Part shown: piece after piece, positions 14,900-23,764 of the stretch
How positions within the stretch are numbered: position 1 is the first letter of the stretch
Layout: each line of letters opens with the position of its first letter
Assembly: GCA_903827375.1 (NCBI GenBank)
Contig: CAIKHZ010000106.1
Span: 1 to 44,334 of the forward strand
Length of the DNA stretch: 44,334 nucleotides
From: Akkermansiaceae bacterium
Lineage (GTDB): Bacteria; Verrucomicrobiota; Verrucomicrobiia; Verrucomicrobiales; Akkermansiaceae
Reading direction: 5' to 3'
Program-made: the position numbers and the translations under genes
The notes under the pieces: generated by a model
What the model was told of the DNA's origin: nothing
Databases searched by the model: none
Seen by the model: the letters and a program-made list of their open reading frames with translations, nothing else

Positions 14900-17677
14900 A
14901 TGAAACTATTGGATCTAATTGCAGATTTTAAGGTTTTTTTGAATCACTTTGCCCTTTTACCGGTGGCAGGCGCGGCCTGCATCGCTGGAAACGCGGAGGC
15001 CATGCACGCGGTGGACTTGACGAGTGACGGCGGATTTGGTTACAATAACACGTTCAGCGTCGGATGGGATTTCTCGATCACTCAGTCGGTCACGGTCACT
15101 GCTCTGGGTCAATTCGATCCAACAACAAACGCGCCTCAAGCCAACACAGTGGCCATCTATCAAAGGGGCGGGGCCAAGCTTGCCGAGACGAGCGTTCTGG
15201 CCACCAGTCCTGCGGAGGCGAGCGGCAACTACTCGGCACGCTACGCCGTGATCACCCCGTTGGTGCTGCCAGCCGGCAGCTATGTGGTCGTGAGCACGCA
15301 AAACACCGTGGACTTTGTCTCTCCCTATGGAAATCCGACAGCGACCTTGGGACCCGGGATCACCTGGAACAAGGGCGTGGCGCTCGGCTCTGGATCGGCG
15401 GCGGGGCCCTTGCCGGCCACGGCTCCAGCAAGCTGGCCGATCGAGAATACCACTCAATTTCGTTACTTCGGGCCGACCTTCAAGTACGATCCAGCCCAGG
15501 CAGCAACTCCTACTATCTTCGTTCAGGGGGCGCTATCAGGCATGATCAGCAATTACGGAACAGCATCCCCCACCCCGAGCAGTTTCACGGTGTCCTCAGT
15601 GAATTTAACGGCGGGCATCACCATCACACCGCCACCAGGATTCGAACTCTCGCAAGGGGTGGGCGGGGCCAGTGGCTATGCGGGCAGTGGCAACTCCATC
15701 ACCGTCGGGTCAGGCGGCACGATCGCCAACACCACCATCTATGTGCGTCTAGCCGCTAACGCCCCAGTTGGAACCTATTCGGGAAATATTACCTGCTCCA
15801 GCATGGGGGCCACAACCCAGAATGTTGCCACTGTGCCCAGCACGGTGAATCCGCCCGGGACGTTCCATGCACTGGATGTGACCAATAACGGTGGCAGCAT
15901 CGGCAACGGCTCAGGATACTGCGTCGGCTGGGAATTCACGCTCAGCCAGGCCATCACGGTCACCGCGCTTGGACAATTCGACCCTAACACAAATCCTCAA
16001 ACCAACACGGTGGCCATCTATCAAAATGTCGCAGGTGGAGGTGGCGCTCAACTCGTCTCAGCCTCCGTGCTTAACACCAGTCCGGCGGAGGGCAGTGGCG
16101 TTTGCCCCGCACGTTATGCTGGGGTGAGTTCTGTGGTGCTGCCTGCCGGTAAGTACGTGATCATGAGCACACAAAACGGCGAGGATTTCATCGGTCCGGG
16201 TGGTCTTCCCACGGCGACGATGGGGGCCGGAATCACTTGGACCAATGGCGTTGCCTTTTCCGGTGCAGCGGGTCCATTGCCTGCCACCACTCCAGCTAGC
16301 TGGCAAATCAATAACTCCAGCGCAGTTCGTTACCTGGGCCCGACCTTCAAATACGCCACCGCCGCCCAGGTTCCGCCGACACAACTGGCGATCCCAACGG
16401 TCAACGGCGGGTCCAGTCCTTACGTCGGCACGGCCTTCAGTGTGGTGGTTCAGGCCCGTGATGCCAGTGGCAACCCACAGCCAGTGATTGCCACCACAGC
16501 CGTGAATTTGAGCCTCAAAACGGGCACCGGAAGTTTGGGTGGATCAGTTAGCGGAAGCATCACCGCAGGCACAAGTTCGGTCACAATCAACGGAATCACC
16601 TACACCAAGGCAGAGGGCGGTGTGGTCCTAACTGCCACAAGAACCACAGGCGACAACCTCACACCAGCGAACAGCGCGGCGTTCTCCGTCGCCACCCAAC
16701 CGCCATTGAGCGCCTTGGGTGCGGTCATGCCCATGGGCGACTCGATCACGCTCGGTGTGCCTGTCACCGGCGGATATCGTGACCCGTTGTACACGCTTTT
16801 ATACAACCGGGGTGACACCTTCACCTTCGTTGGTTCGTTAACCGACAACTCGACCTCGTTGCTCAGCACCGTCGGCCAAACGCATCACGAGGGCCACAGC
16901 GGCTTCGTCATTGCAGCAGGCGGTGGGCGAAGCGGATTGGACGAGAATCTGGCGGGGTGGATCGGGCCCTCAGCGCTTGCCGCTGACAAGATCCTGCTGA
17001 TGATCGGCAGCAATGATATCAATCTTGGCTATGACATGGTCAACGCACCCACCCGTCTGAACACCCTGATCAGCCATATCTATGGTTACCGCCCCAACGT
17101 GAAACTCTTCGTCGCCTCAATCATTCCCATGGTCGGTCATGAGCCCGACGTCCAAGCCTTCAATGCCACCATACCGGCCATCGTCGCCAGCCACCAAGCG
17201 CTTGGCCGAAACGTCGCATACGTCCCCATGTATGAAGGCATGAATATCAACACCGATTTGTCAGACGGGCTGCATCCCAACGCGCTCGGCTACCAGCACA
17301 TGGCGCAGGCATGGAATACGGCGCTCCATTTGTCCAATTATTCCAACTGGGCTCTGGCCAACGGCGTGAGCGATTCGGCCAACGCTGATTCCAATCATGA
17401 TGGCGTACAAAATGGCATTGCATATTTCATGCGGAATGCCGGCCGAATCACCTATCCGGGTCTGGACGCGAGCCACAAGGTGACATGGGCCAACGGACAT
17501 AACGTTCCGAGTTCCGAGTACGGCAGCACGTTCTGGGTCGAAACCTCGGCAAACCTCACCGACTGGGTTCAAGTTCCAGTGGGTGATGCCAATCTAAGCA
17601 ATACTCCGGACTCGGTCTCCTACACACTCCCGATCAATGGAGTCAGACGATTCTGCCGCTTGGCGATCGCCCCGTAA
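14900..17677 (+). CDS. Secreted multidomain protein with duplicated N-terminal domain and SGNH (GDSL-like) hydrolase
   Basis: 925 residues. The N terminus has a hydrophobic export-like segment (FALLPVAGAACIAGNAEA). Two copies of a roughly 150-residue domain lie at about 35-200 and 315-490. Both contain VTALGQFDP, TNTVAIYQ, TSPAE.SG, ARYA, VLPAG.YV and GITW, resembling DUF4082-type modules. An Ig-like segment lies between them and another after the second copy (about 495-600). The SGNH hydrolase occupies about 605-810: block I MPMGDSITLG (nucleophile Ser), a LLMIGSNDI block with Asn, and block V DGLHPNALGYQHMA with the Asp-x-x-His pair. The C-terminal roughly 100 residues carry an Asp-rich NADSNHDGVQNG motif and a final strand-rich domain. 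SGNH enzymes commonly remove acetyl or other ester groups from glycans. The substrate is unknown. Confidence 0.85.
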   Translation: MKLLDLIADFKVFLNHFALLPVAGAACIAGNAEAMHAVDLTSDGGFGYNNTFSVGWDFSITQSVTVTALGQFDPTTNAPQANTVAIYQRGGAKLAETSVLATSPAEASGNYSARYAVITPLVLPAGSYVVVSTQNTVDFVSPYGNPTATLGPGITWNKGVALGSGSAAGPLPATAPASWPIENTTQFRYFGPTFKYDPAQAATPTIFVQGALSGMISNYGTASPTPSSFTVSSVNLTAGITITPPPGFELSQGVGGASGYAGSGNSITVGSGGTIANTTIYVRLAANAPVGTYSGNITCSSMGATTQNVATVPSTVNPPGTFHALDVTNNGGSIGNGSGYCVGWEFTLSQAITVTALGQFDPNTNPQTNTVAIYQNVAGGGGAQLVSASVLNTSPAEGSGVCPARYAGVSSVVLPAGKYVIMSTQNGEDFIGPGGLPTATMGAGITWTNGVAFSGAAGPLPATTPASWQINNSSAVRYLGPTFKYATAAQVPPTQLAIPTVNGGSSPYVGTAFSVVVQARDASGNPQPVIATTAVNLSLKTGTGSLGGSVSGSITAGTSSVTINGITYTKAEGGVVLTATRTTGDNLTPANSAAFSVATQPPLSALGAVMPMGDSITLGVPVTGGYRDPLYTLLYNRGDTFTFVGSLTDNSTSLLSTVGQTHHEGHSGFVIAAGGGRSGLDENLAGWIGPSALAADKILLMIGSNDINLGYDMVNAPTRLNTLISHIYGYRPNVKLFVASIIPMVGHEPDVQAFNATIPAIVASHQALGRNVAYVPMYEGMNINTDLSDGLHPNALGYQHMAQAWNTALHLSNYSNWALANGVSDSANADSNHDGVQNGIAYFMRNAGRITYPGLDASHKVTWANGHNVPSSEYGSTFWVETSANLTDWVQVPVGDANLSNTPDSVSYTLPINGVRRFCRLAIAP

Positions 17678-17835
17678 GAACCATTGAACTTACACGAATC
17701 TGTGATTTTTAAGGTCTGACATAAATCTCTGGAGGCAGAGGTGGCTGGGATTGGATGCGGGTTGCGGATGAGCCCCTTTGAGTTTCTGCCAAATTCAAGG
17801 GGACCAGCAGCGACACACCGCGCACGAAGCAAAAT

Positions 17836-18005
17836 ATGAATATCCCCAATTCTTCTCTTGCTTCTCCCCGCAAGGGGAACGCATGCATCAATGATGCAAA
17901 AGTCTGGTGGATGCAAGGCGACGGCAGCGCGTTCACCACGCCCGGCGGAACCTTGCGCGTGTTCGACAAGCGGATGAATCTGCGCGTCTCCGCCGAGGCA
18001 TCGCT
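17836..18005 (+). pseudogene. Fragment of an unidentified secreted-enzyme gene
   Basis: The frame from 17836 encodes about 55 plausible residues, including VWWMQGDGSAFTTPGGTLRV and FDKRMNLRVSAEA, which resemble an Ig-like or beta-sandwich domain of large verrucomicrobial glycan enzymes. The sense ends near 18005, where a different frame takes over with autotransporter-repeat sequence. It is probably a gene remnant joined to the next fragment rather than a working gene. The source family is not identified. Confidence 0.4.
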
Positions 18006-19076
18006 AATCACCAGAATACCTATAGCGGCGGAACGATCATCAGTGGTCCCTCTTCTGCAAGCGTCGTTTGTCTCACCAGTTCGCTGGGGCCGGCGGGCAG
18101 CCCCACCAGCGGGCCGTTCGGCAAGGGGACCCTCACCTGGAACGGGCCCAGCACCCGCAGCACCACCGGCGTTGGCGGCGCAGTCATCGGCAACGCCATC
18201 ATCTTCGCGGCGGACACCACGTTCGTGAATGCCAGCGGCGAACAGACATTATACTTTACCGGCCCGGTCACGCTCTCGGGCGGCAACCGCATATTGACCG
18301 TCAACATCGGCCACAACGATGCCACCAAGTCCCTGACCCTGAGTGGAACCGTCGGCGACGGCGGCAACAACTACGGCTTGACCATGGCGGGCACCGGAAA
18401 TCTGGTTATCTCCGGTGCCGTCACCTACGGCGGCGATACCACCGTCACCGCCGGCACCCTCACGTTGAGCAATGCCCCGGATCCGCTCAACGCCAACACC
18501 GCCAACGATGCATCCACCGTCACCATCGCCGCCACCGCCGCGACCCTCAATCTCACTTATACCGGCACGGACAAGGTGAACAAGTTGTTCATTGGCACCA
18601 CCCAGATGGCTGCCGGCGTCTATGGGAAAACCGGCTCGGCTTCCCCTGTTATCGGTATCTCCCAAATCACCGGCGACGGCACCTTGACCGTCGCCAGCGG
18701 TCCGGGCTTCGCCACGTGGATCACCGGCACCTTCGCCAACGGCACCGTTCCCTCCAACCAGCAAGGTCCCAATGACGATCCCACCAACGACGGGATCAGC
18801 AACCTGCTGAAATACGCCATCGCCGGTCAGGATCCGACCGTGGCCAACCCAACCATCAGCACCTTCGACGGCACCACCCTCAGCTTCACCAAGCGTGCCG
18901 GCACCAGCGGCCTCACCTACGCCATCGTGGAATCCACCGACCTCGGTGTGAGTGTTCCCTGGGCAGAGGTTCCGGCGGGCCCGTCTTATACGAACAACGC
19001 GACCACCATCTCCTACACCCTCACCCCAGGCGCTCCTGTGAAAGACTTCGTCCGTCTCAAAGTGTTGTCGAACTGA
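17907..19076 (+). CDS. 5'-truncated autotransporter-repeat protein with verrucomicrobial C-terminal module
   Basis: The open frame has 389 codons, but only the part from about residue 35 (18010 onward) looks real; the first Met-led residues are Arg/His-rich and overlap the 17836 fragment in another frame. The real part starts with HQNTYSGGTIISG, the signature of passenger-domain beta-strand repeats (autotransporter-associated repeat). It continues with Gly/Thr/Asn-rich strands (LTLSGTVGD, GNLVISGAVTYGGDT, TVTAGTLTLSNAPDPLN). The end (about 275-389) has PNDDPTNDGISNLLKYAIAG and FTKRAGTSGLTYAIVESTDL, the same type of C-terminal module as in the LamG and SGNH proteins of this window. No signal peptide is present, and normal relatives run to many hundreds of residues. 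It is probably the 3' remnant of a larger surface-protein gene. Confidence 0.6.
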   Translation: MDARRRQRVHHARRNLARVRQADESARLRRGIANHQNTYSGGTIISGPSSASVVCLTSSLGPAGSPTSGPFGKGTLTWNGPSTRSTTGVGGAVIGNAIIFAADTTFVNASGEQTLYFTGPVTLSGGNRILTVNIGHNDATKSLTLSGTVGDGGNNYGLTMAGTGNLVISGAVTYGGDTTVTAGTLTLSNAPDPLNANTANDASTVTIAATAATLNLTYTGTDKVNKLFIGTTQMAAGVYGKTGSASPVIGISQITGDGTLTVASGPGFATWITGTFANGTVPSNQQGPNDDPTNDGISNLLKYAIAGQDPTVANPTISTFDGTTLSFTKRAGTSGLTYAIVESTDLGVSVPWAEVPAGPSYTNNATTISYTLTPGAPVKDFVRLKVLSN

Positions 19077-19408
19077 ACCAGTTCGCCTGCCTCAATATCA
19101 TCGGGCTGTGAGTTCGCGCTCCGGGAATGGATCTTGCGTTATCCAACCGGGATCCGTGCGTACTCCATGAAATATCTCCCTGCAAGAAAACAGCGAACCA
19201 TCGGGTACTCCTTCTGAGTCGCATGCAGATTTGCCGCAAAACTGCAAAGATCGTAAAGTGGCGCGAGGGGAAGTTGCTTGCCGAGAAAGTCCTGCCTGGC
19301 TTTGCGTCCCTCTGCGCCCTCGCGAACTTCAACGGGACGGCTCGAGCCGCGCCGCTCCCAGGTTACCGCCTTGCCTGTCGGGGCGAATTTGACTGCATGC
19401 CGTGATTT
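19077..19408. other. Intergenic region upstream of the CAZyme operon (332 bp)
   Basis: No convincing gene; the 92-codon open frame at 19127-19405 has no family features and no ribosome site. The region presumably carries the promoter of the operon that begins at 19409. A clear -35/-10 pair was not identified. Confidence 0.45.
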
Positions 19409-21346
19409 ATGATGAAACCAATCCACCTCGCCATCTTTGCCTTGCTCACCGTTGCGGCGGCAGCCGCGCCTGCCGTCACCCCGCCCAAACCCAAGGCCGC
19501 GAGCACAGGTTCCCAAATCGCGCAGCCGCAATCGAAAATTGTTCCGATCTATCTGAACCAGAGCGGCTTCAATCTCGGCAAGCCGAAACGTTTCACCGCT
19601 CCCACCCTGGCAGACGACACCAAGTTCTTCGTCCGTCCCACGAAAGGCGGTGCGGCCCTCGCCCAAGGCACACTGAAAAACCACATCGGTGATTTCTCAG
19701 CCTTCAATCCCGAAGGCACCGCCGAATACGTCGTCGAAGCCGGCGGCCTGGTTTCAGTTCCCTTCCGCATCGGCCAGTTCTGGTTGGAACGCGTCACCTA
19801 TCAGGGCGCCGTGGATTTCATGATCGACAGCCGTCATCATGTCGGCAACGACCGCGCGGAATGCCGCGGATCCTTCGGTTGGCGCGATGACCACCACTTC
19901 GCCTGGGAACTCCACACGCTGGTGCCGCAGTATCTATCAAACCCGTCCGCCTACGAGCGCATGCCACACCAGGTGAAATACGAAGCCCCCGTGGACAAGA
20001 GTCTCTGGGGTACGCTCCAACCCTATCATGACGATGCGCCGGACATTGTGAAACTCATCCACTGGGGCGCGGATGTCATCGTCACCCAGAAACTCGGTCA
20101 CGAGCACCTCAAGGCCCAACTCGCCTACTTCCTCTATGCCTGGCCGGCGCTGCAACAATGGCTGCCGGAGCAGAACTATCAGGTCGTCCGTGACTACGCC
20201 TTCAAGACCTGGGCCGATCCAGCGAAAGACCGCGATTACCCTTACGATGAGAGTCCGGAAAACAACCTGCTAGCGTTGAAAACCAAGATCGGCACGACCA
20301 AAGGCTGCCGGCCTCCAGGATTTTCCGTCGAGCCGAATCTCCTGATGCACGAAGTCGCCAAACGCGAGAAACGCCCTGACGCGGAGACATACTTCGGCGC
20401 CGCCTACAAACAGGCCGAGTGGATGGTCAACAACCTCGATTGGAACGACCCGCTCGTCACCAAGGGCCAGCGCATGAGCGAGTTCATCACCATCACCGGC
20501 CTTGCCCATTTCCTCCGCGAATATCCCGACCGCGCGCCAAAGGGACTGTCTAACAAACTGAACGAATGGGCCAAGGTGCTCATCCGCCGCTCGGACAATC
20601 TTTGGGATTTCCGCAAGCTCGACGACAAGGACGGATGGACACCCATGGGTGAGAAACCGCAAATGTGGAACGAGCCCGGCAATGTCATCGGACTGCCCGC
20701 CCCCATCCTCGCCGCCCGCGCATTCATCACCGATACAAAGGACCGGCATCGACTCGATGAACTCGTTTGGTCTCATTTCGATAACATGTTCGGTCGCAAT
20801 CCCGTCGGCCGCCATTTCTCCTACAATGCGCCCCGCGAGATCGAAGGGGTCGAATACGGTTGGTTCAGTTTTCTCCCCGGTGGCATCGGTCGTCTCGCCA
20901 AGGCACGGTTCGTCATCGATGGCAGCCCGAAAAACGCCCACTATCCTTATCATCCCGAAAAAGGCAACATCGGCTGGACCGAGGGTTGGATCCAGTTCAA
21001 CACCGCATATAACATCAGCCTCGCCTACCTCGCGTGGAGCGAATCGAAGATCGATCTGACACGCCAGGGCGACGAGCTTGTCATCCGCCTTCAGGCACCA
21101 CTCAATTTCGACTACGCCAAGGTGGAAACCGGAACCGTCACGGTTGCCAGTGACCAAGGCGACGAGGAACGCGTCACCGTCACCGAGGATTCTCCAAATT
21201 CGATGACCTTCACCGGACGGATCAAACTCCAGCCTGGCGCCGCCCCCAGCAAGGGCGACGAAGCGCTTCAGTTCCAGCCCGGCGCCACCATCACGGTTTC
21301 CTACGGCTTCGGTTACCTCGGCCGCCACGCCACATTGAAACTCTAA
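19409..21346 (+). CDS. Secreted GH9-like (alpha/alpha)6-barrel enzyme with cellulase-type N-terminal Ig-like domain
   Basis: 645 residues with a signal peptide (HLAIFALLTVAAAAAPAV). An N-terminal Ig-like domain at about 45-130 follows the pattern of cellulase CelD_N modules: VPIYLNQSGF, GKPKRFTAPTL, GDFSAFNPEGTAEYVVE and VPFRIG. A roughly 420-residue helical region follows, with repeated Trp- and Tyr-rich helices (AYFLYAWPALQQWLP, AYKQAEWMVNNLDWNDP, SEFITITGLAHFLREYP), then FDNMFGRNPVGRHFSYNAPR and a PEKGNIGWTEGWIQFNTAYN segment. A C-terminal beta domain covers about 550-645. The usual GH9 catalytic Asp-Gly-Gly/DAGD motif is not evident, so substrate and even hydrolase activity are uncertain. 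It opens an operon with GH43-like, GH29 and GH16 genes, implying a role in the same glycan. Confidence 0.62.
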   Translation: MMKPIHLAIFALLTVAAAAAPAVTPPKPKAASTGSQIAQPQSKIVPIYLNQSGFNLGKPKRFTAPTLADDTKFFVRPTKGGAALAQGTLKNHIGDFSAFNPEGTAEYVVEAGGLVSVPFRIGQFWLERVTYQGAVDFMIDSRHHVGNDRAECRGSFGWRDDHHFAWELHTLVPQYLSNPSAYERMPHQVKYEAPVDKSLWGTLQPYHDDAPDIVKLIHWGADVIVTQKLGHEHLKAQLAYFLYAWPALQQWLPEQNYQVVRDYAFKTWADPAKDRDYPYDESPENNLLALKTKIGTTKGCRPPGFSVEPNLLMHEVAKREKRPDAETYFGAAYKQAEWMVNNLDWNDPLVTKGQRMSEFITITGLAHFLREYPDRAPKGLSNKLNEWAKVLIRRSDNLWDFRKLDDKDGWTPMGEKPQMWNEPGNVIGLPAPILAARAFITDTKDRHRLDELVWSHFDNMFGRNPVGRHFSYNAPREIEGVEYGWFSFLPGGIGRLAKARFVIDGSPKNAHYPYHPEKGNIGWTEGWIQFNTAYNISLAYLAWSESKIDLTRQGDELVIRLQAPLNFDYAKVETGTVTVASDQGDEERVTVTEDSPNSMTFTGRIKLQPGAAPSKGDEALQFQPGATITVSYGFGYLGRHATLKL

Positions 21347-21357
21347 GCTTATATCTT

Positions 21358-22446
21358 ATGAAAATGCGCGCTATCCTCATTCTACTCCTATCTCTAACAC
21401 CCATTCTACACGCCCAGGATCTCGATGTCGGCGCGCGCGTCCAACCGCTGCCAGCGGCCAATCGTTTCAGCGAGGTTGGCTACTTTGTCTGGTGCGGTGC
21501 TCCGGTCAAAGGCCCGGACGGGAAATACCATCTCTTCTATTCGCGTTGGCCGGTCAAGGTCGGGTTCGCTCCCGGTTGGGCCATCCATTCGGAAATCGCC
21601 TACGCCGTTTCGGACAAACCCGCAGGTCCCTATCACCACGTCAATGTTGCATTGCCACCACGTGGCATCAATCCCGCAACCGGGAAAAAATATTGGGACG
21701 CCGACGTCACCCACAATGCGAACGCGTTTTTCCACAACGGCAAATACTACCTCTACTATATGGGCAACTATGGCGACGGCAAAAGCTATCCGATGCACCG
21801 CAATCATCAGCGCGTCGGCGTCGCCATCGCGGAAAATCCCGCCGGGCCATGGAAGCGTCTCGACCAACCGATCGTGGACATTACCGACGACCAGCAATCC
21901 TTCGATTCCCTTTGCGTCACCAATCCCGCCGCCTGCATGAGGCCTGACGACGGAGTCCTGCTCATCTACAAGGCCGTGCAATACCTCGAAGGTAAGGAAA
22001 TGGGCGGCAACGTCCGTTGCGGGGTGGCCATGGCGGACAAACCCGAAGGCCCTTACCTCAAGAAGCCAGGCCATATCTTCGAGTCCGAAAAACCCGGCAA
22101 GCAATGGATGCTGGTGGAAGACCCGTTCATCTGGTACAGCGCGAAATACGGCAAACGCTACTACGCCGTCGCCCGCGATGTGGTGGGCACCTTCAGCGGC
22201 CACTCGGGAGGCCTCTGCATGTTCCAATCCGATGACGGCCTCATGTGGAAACCCTCCGCACACGCGAGGGTCCTCGGCGACACATATCCGTTGGATGACG
22301 GCAGCATGAGCAAGTCGCGGATCGAGCGCCCGTTTGTTCTCATCGAAAACGACGAACCCACCTATCTGTTTGGTGCCGCCGACGGCTACCTCAAAAACGG
22401 CAAAATCAGCTCCAACGTCCAGTTTCCCATCGCTCCCGCCAAGTGA
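21358..22446 (+). CDS. Secreted five-bladed beta-propeller glycosidase (GH43/GH117-like)
   Basis: 362 residues with a signal peptide (MRAILILLLSLTPILHAQ). The sequence repeats the blade pattern of clan GH-F-like and related enzymes: FVWCGAPVKGPDGKYHLFYS, AYAVSDKPAGPYHHV, NAFFHNGKYYLYYMGN, VAIAENPAGPWKRL, DDGVLLIYKAV, VAMADKPEGPY, EDPFIWYSAKYGKRYYAVA and RIERPFVLIE. The xGKYYLYY and ENPAGPW motifs are characteristic. Acid residues that could serve catalysis include the Asp of the WDADVTHN segment and the Glu-Asp of EDPFIWY, but I cannot assign the triad. Family members cleave arabinose, xylose, galactose or anhydrogalactose linkages. It lies 11 bp after the GH9-like gene and 4 bp before GH29. 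Confidence 0.75.
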   Translation: MKMRAILILLLSLTPILHAQDLDVGARVQPLPAANRFSEVGYFVWCGAPVKGPDGKYHLFYSRWPVKVGFAPGWAIHSEIAYAVSDKPAGPYHHVNVALPPRGINPATGKKYWDADVTHNANAFFHNGKYYLYYMGNYGDGKSYPMHRNHQRVGVAIAENPAGPWKRLDQPIVDITDDQQSFDSLCVTNPAACMRPDDGVLLIYKAVQYLEGKEMGGNVRCGVAMADKPEGPYLKKPGHIFESEKPGKQWMLVEDPFIWYSAKYGKRYYAVARDVVGTFSGHSGGLCMFQSDDGLMWKPSAHARVLGDTYPLDDGSMSKSRIERPFVLIENDEPTYLFGAADGYLKNGKISSNVQFPIAPAK

Positions 22447-22450
22447 ATCC

Positions 22451-23761
22451 ATGAAGCCACTATTGTTCCTTTTCGCCCTTGCTTCCCTGGCCTCCGCCGA
22501 TCAAGCCGCCGACGCCCAGGCCAATGCGCTCGATCAGGTCTCGCGGAAACCCGTCAGCTCCAACAAACATCCCGACGCCCACTGGTTTCCCGATGCCGGG
22601 CTCGGTCTCTTCATTCATTGGGGAATCGCCTCCACCGCCGCTACCGGCGACATTTCGTGGGGCATGCTCGCCAACAAGCCGTGGACCGACAAAACCGTGA
22701 CGCCTAACATCTACTACAGCCGCGCCGAACAATTGAAGCCCGACCGGGTGGATTACGACAAGATGTTAGACCAGGCGAAAGCCGCGGGATTCACCTACGC
22801 GGTGATGGTCACCAAACACCATGATGGTTTCACACTCTGGCCGTCGAAGGTCGGCGAAATCGGGACCAAACAATCCCTCGGCGGGCGCGACTTCGTCAAG
22901 GAATACGTCGCCGCCTGCCGCAAACACGGCCTCAAGATCGGCCTCTACTATTCACCACCGGATTGGTGGTTCGACCGCAAATACAGGAGTTTCTCGATGG
23001 GTGGCAAGGTGCTCGATATGGATCACCACCCGGTGAAGCTGCCGCCGAAACCCGCTGACCATGATGCCAAACGCAAGGCTCTCGTCACCGCTCAAGTCAC
23101 CGAACTTCTAACTCAGTATGGCAAGATCGACATGCTCTGGTTGGATGGCGGCCGTGGCGAGATACCCAACGCCGAAATCCGCCGGCTCCAGCCCGGCATC
23201 GTCATCAACAACCGCAACGGCGGCGGCGGCGATTATGGCGACACCGAAAACAAGCCGCCCGCCAAGCGTTTCAAGGGCTGGTTTGAGACCTGCCAAACCT
23301 GTTGGCCAGCGAAAAAGTGGTCCTACACCGAGGACGCCGGCTGGAACACCGCGCCGCAAGTCATCGCCGAACTCGTGGGTCTGCGCGCCTGGGGCGGAAA
23401 CCTGTTAGCCAACGTCGGTCCGAAGGGCGACGGCAGCTTGCCGGAGCAAGCCACCGCCGCATGGCAGGAAATGGCGGACTGGATGAAGCACAGCCGCGAG
23501 TCGGTTATCGGCGCGGGTCCGGGACCGTTTCCGGAGGCGGTCAACGCGCCAGTCACAACCGGTAAGGGTGTGGCCTATGTGCATTTTCTCCCCGCCTTCA
23601 AGGAGACCGCGGTATGGAAAGACGCTCCAGTACCCAAGAAGGCCATTCTGCTTCGCACCGGTGCCGCAATCCCGTTCAAGACACAGGACGGCAGCTTGCG
23701 CATCGACCTGCCAGCCGACCTGCGCACCAACAACGTGGACGTCGTCAAACTCAAATTCTAA
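22451..23761 (+). CDS. GH29 alpha-L-fucosidase, exported
   Basis: 436 residues from the ATG at 22451, which gives a signal peptide (MKPLLFLFALASLASADQAA). The open frame back to 22334 overlaps the previous gene and is rejected. Family motifs in order: FPDAGLGLFIHWGIAS, AVMVTKHHDGFTLWPS (His-His substrate contacts), GLKIGLYYSPPDWWFDRKY and GKIDMLWLDGG. Asp232 in the last motif is the expected catalytic nucleophile of this retaining family. Later motifs are YTEDAGWNTAPQVIAELV and GGNLLANVGPKGDG. The protein is a little shorter than many GH29 enzymes, having the barrel and a small C-terminal sandwich. It probably releases alpha-L-fucose from oligosaccharides. It is tightly packed in the 19409-25531 operon. 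Confidence 0.93.
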   Translation: MKPLLFLFALASLASADQAADAQANALDQVSRKPVSSNKHPDAHWFPDAGLGLFIHWGIASTAATGDISWGMLANKPWTDKTVTPNIYYSRAEQLKPDRVDYDKMLDQAKAAGFTYAVMVTKHHDGFTLWPSKVGEIGTKQSLGGRDFVKEYVAACRKHGLKIGLYYSPPDWWFDRKYRSFSMGGKVLDMDHHPVKLPPKPADHDAKRKALVTAQVTELLTQYGKIDMLWLDGGRGEIPNAEIRRLQPGIVINNRNGGGGDYGDTENKPPAKRFKGWFETCQTCWPAKKWSYTEDAGWNTAPQVIAELVGLRAWGGNLLANVGPKGDGSLPEQATAAWQEMADWMKHSRESVIGAGPGPFPEAVNAPVTTGKGVAYVHFLPAFKETAVWKDAPVPKKAILLRTGAAIPFKTQDGSLRIDLPADLRTNNVDVVKLKF

Positions 23762-23764
23762 TTG

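Noticed and set aside
20270..21328. 352-codon antisense frame under the GH9-like gene
   Set aside because: Composition follows the opposite-strand gene; no motif. The same applies to 21406-22452, 32003-33082 and 36455-37420.
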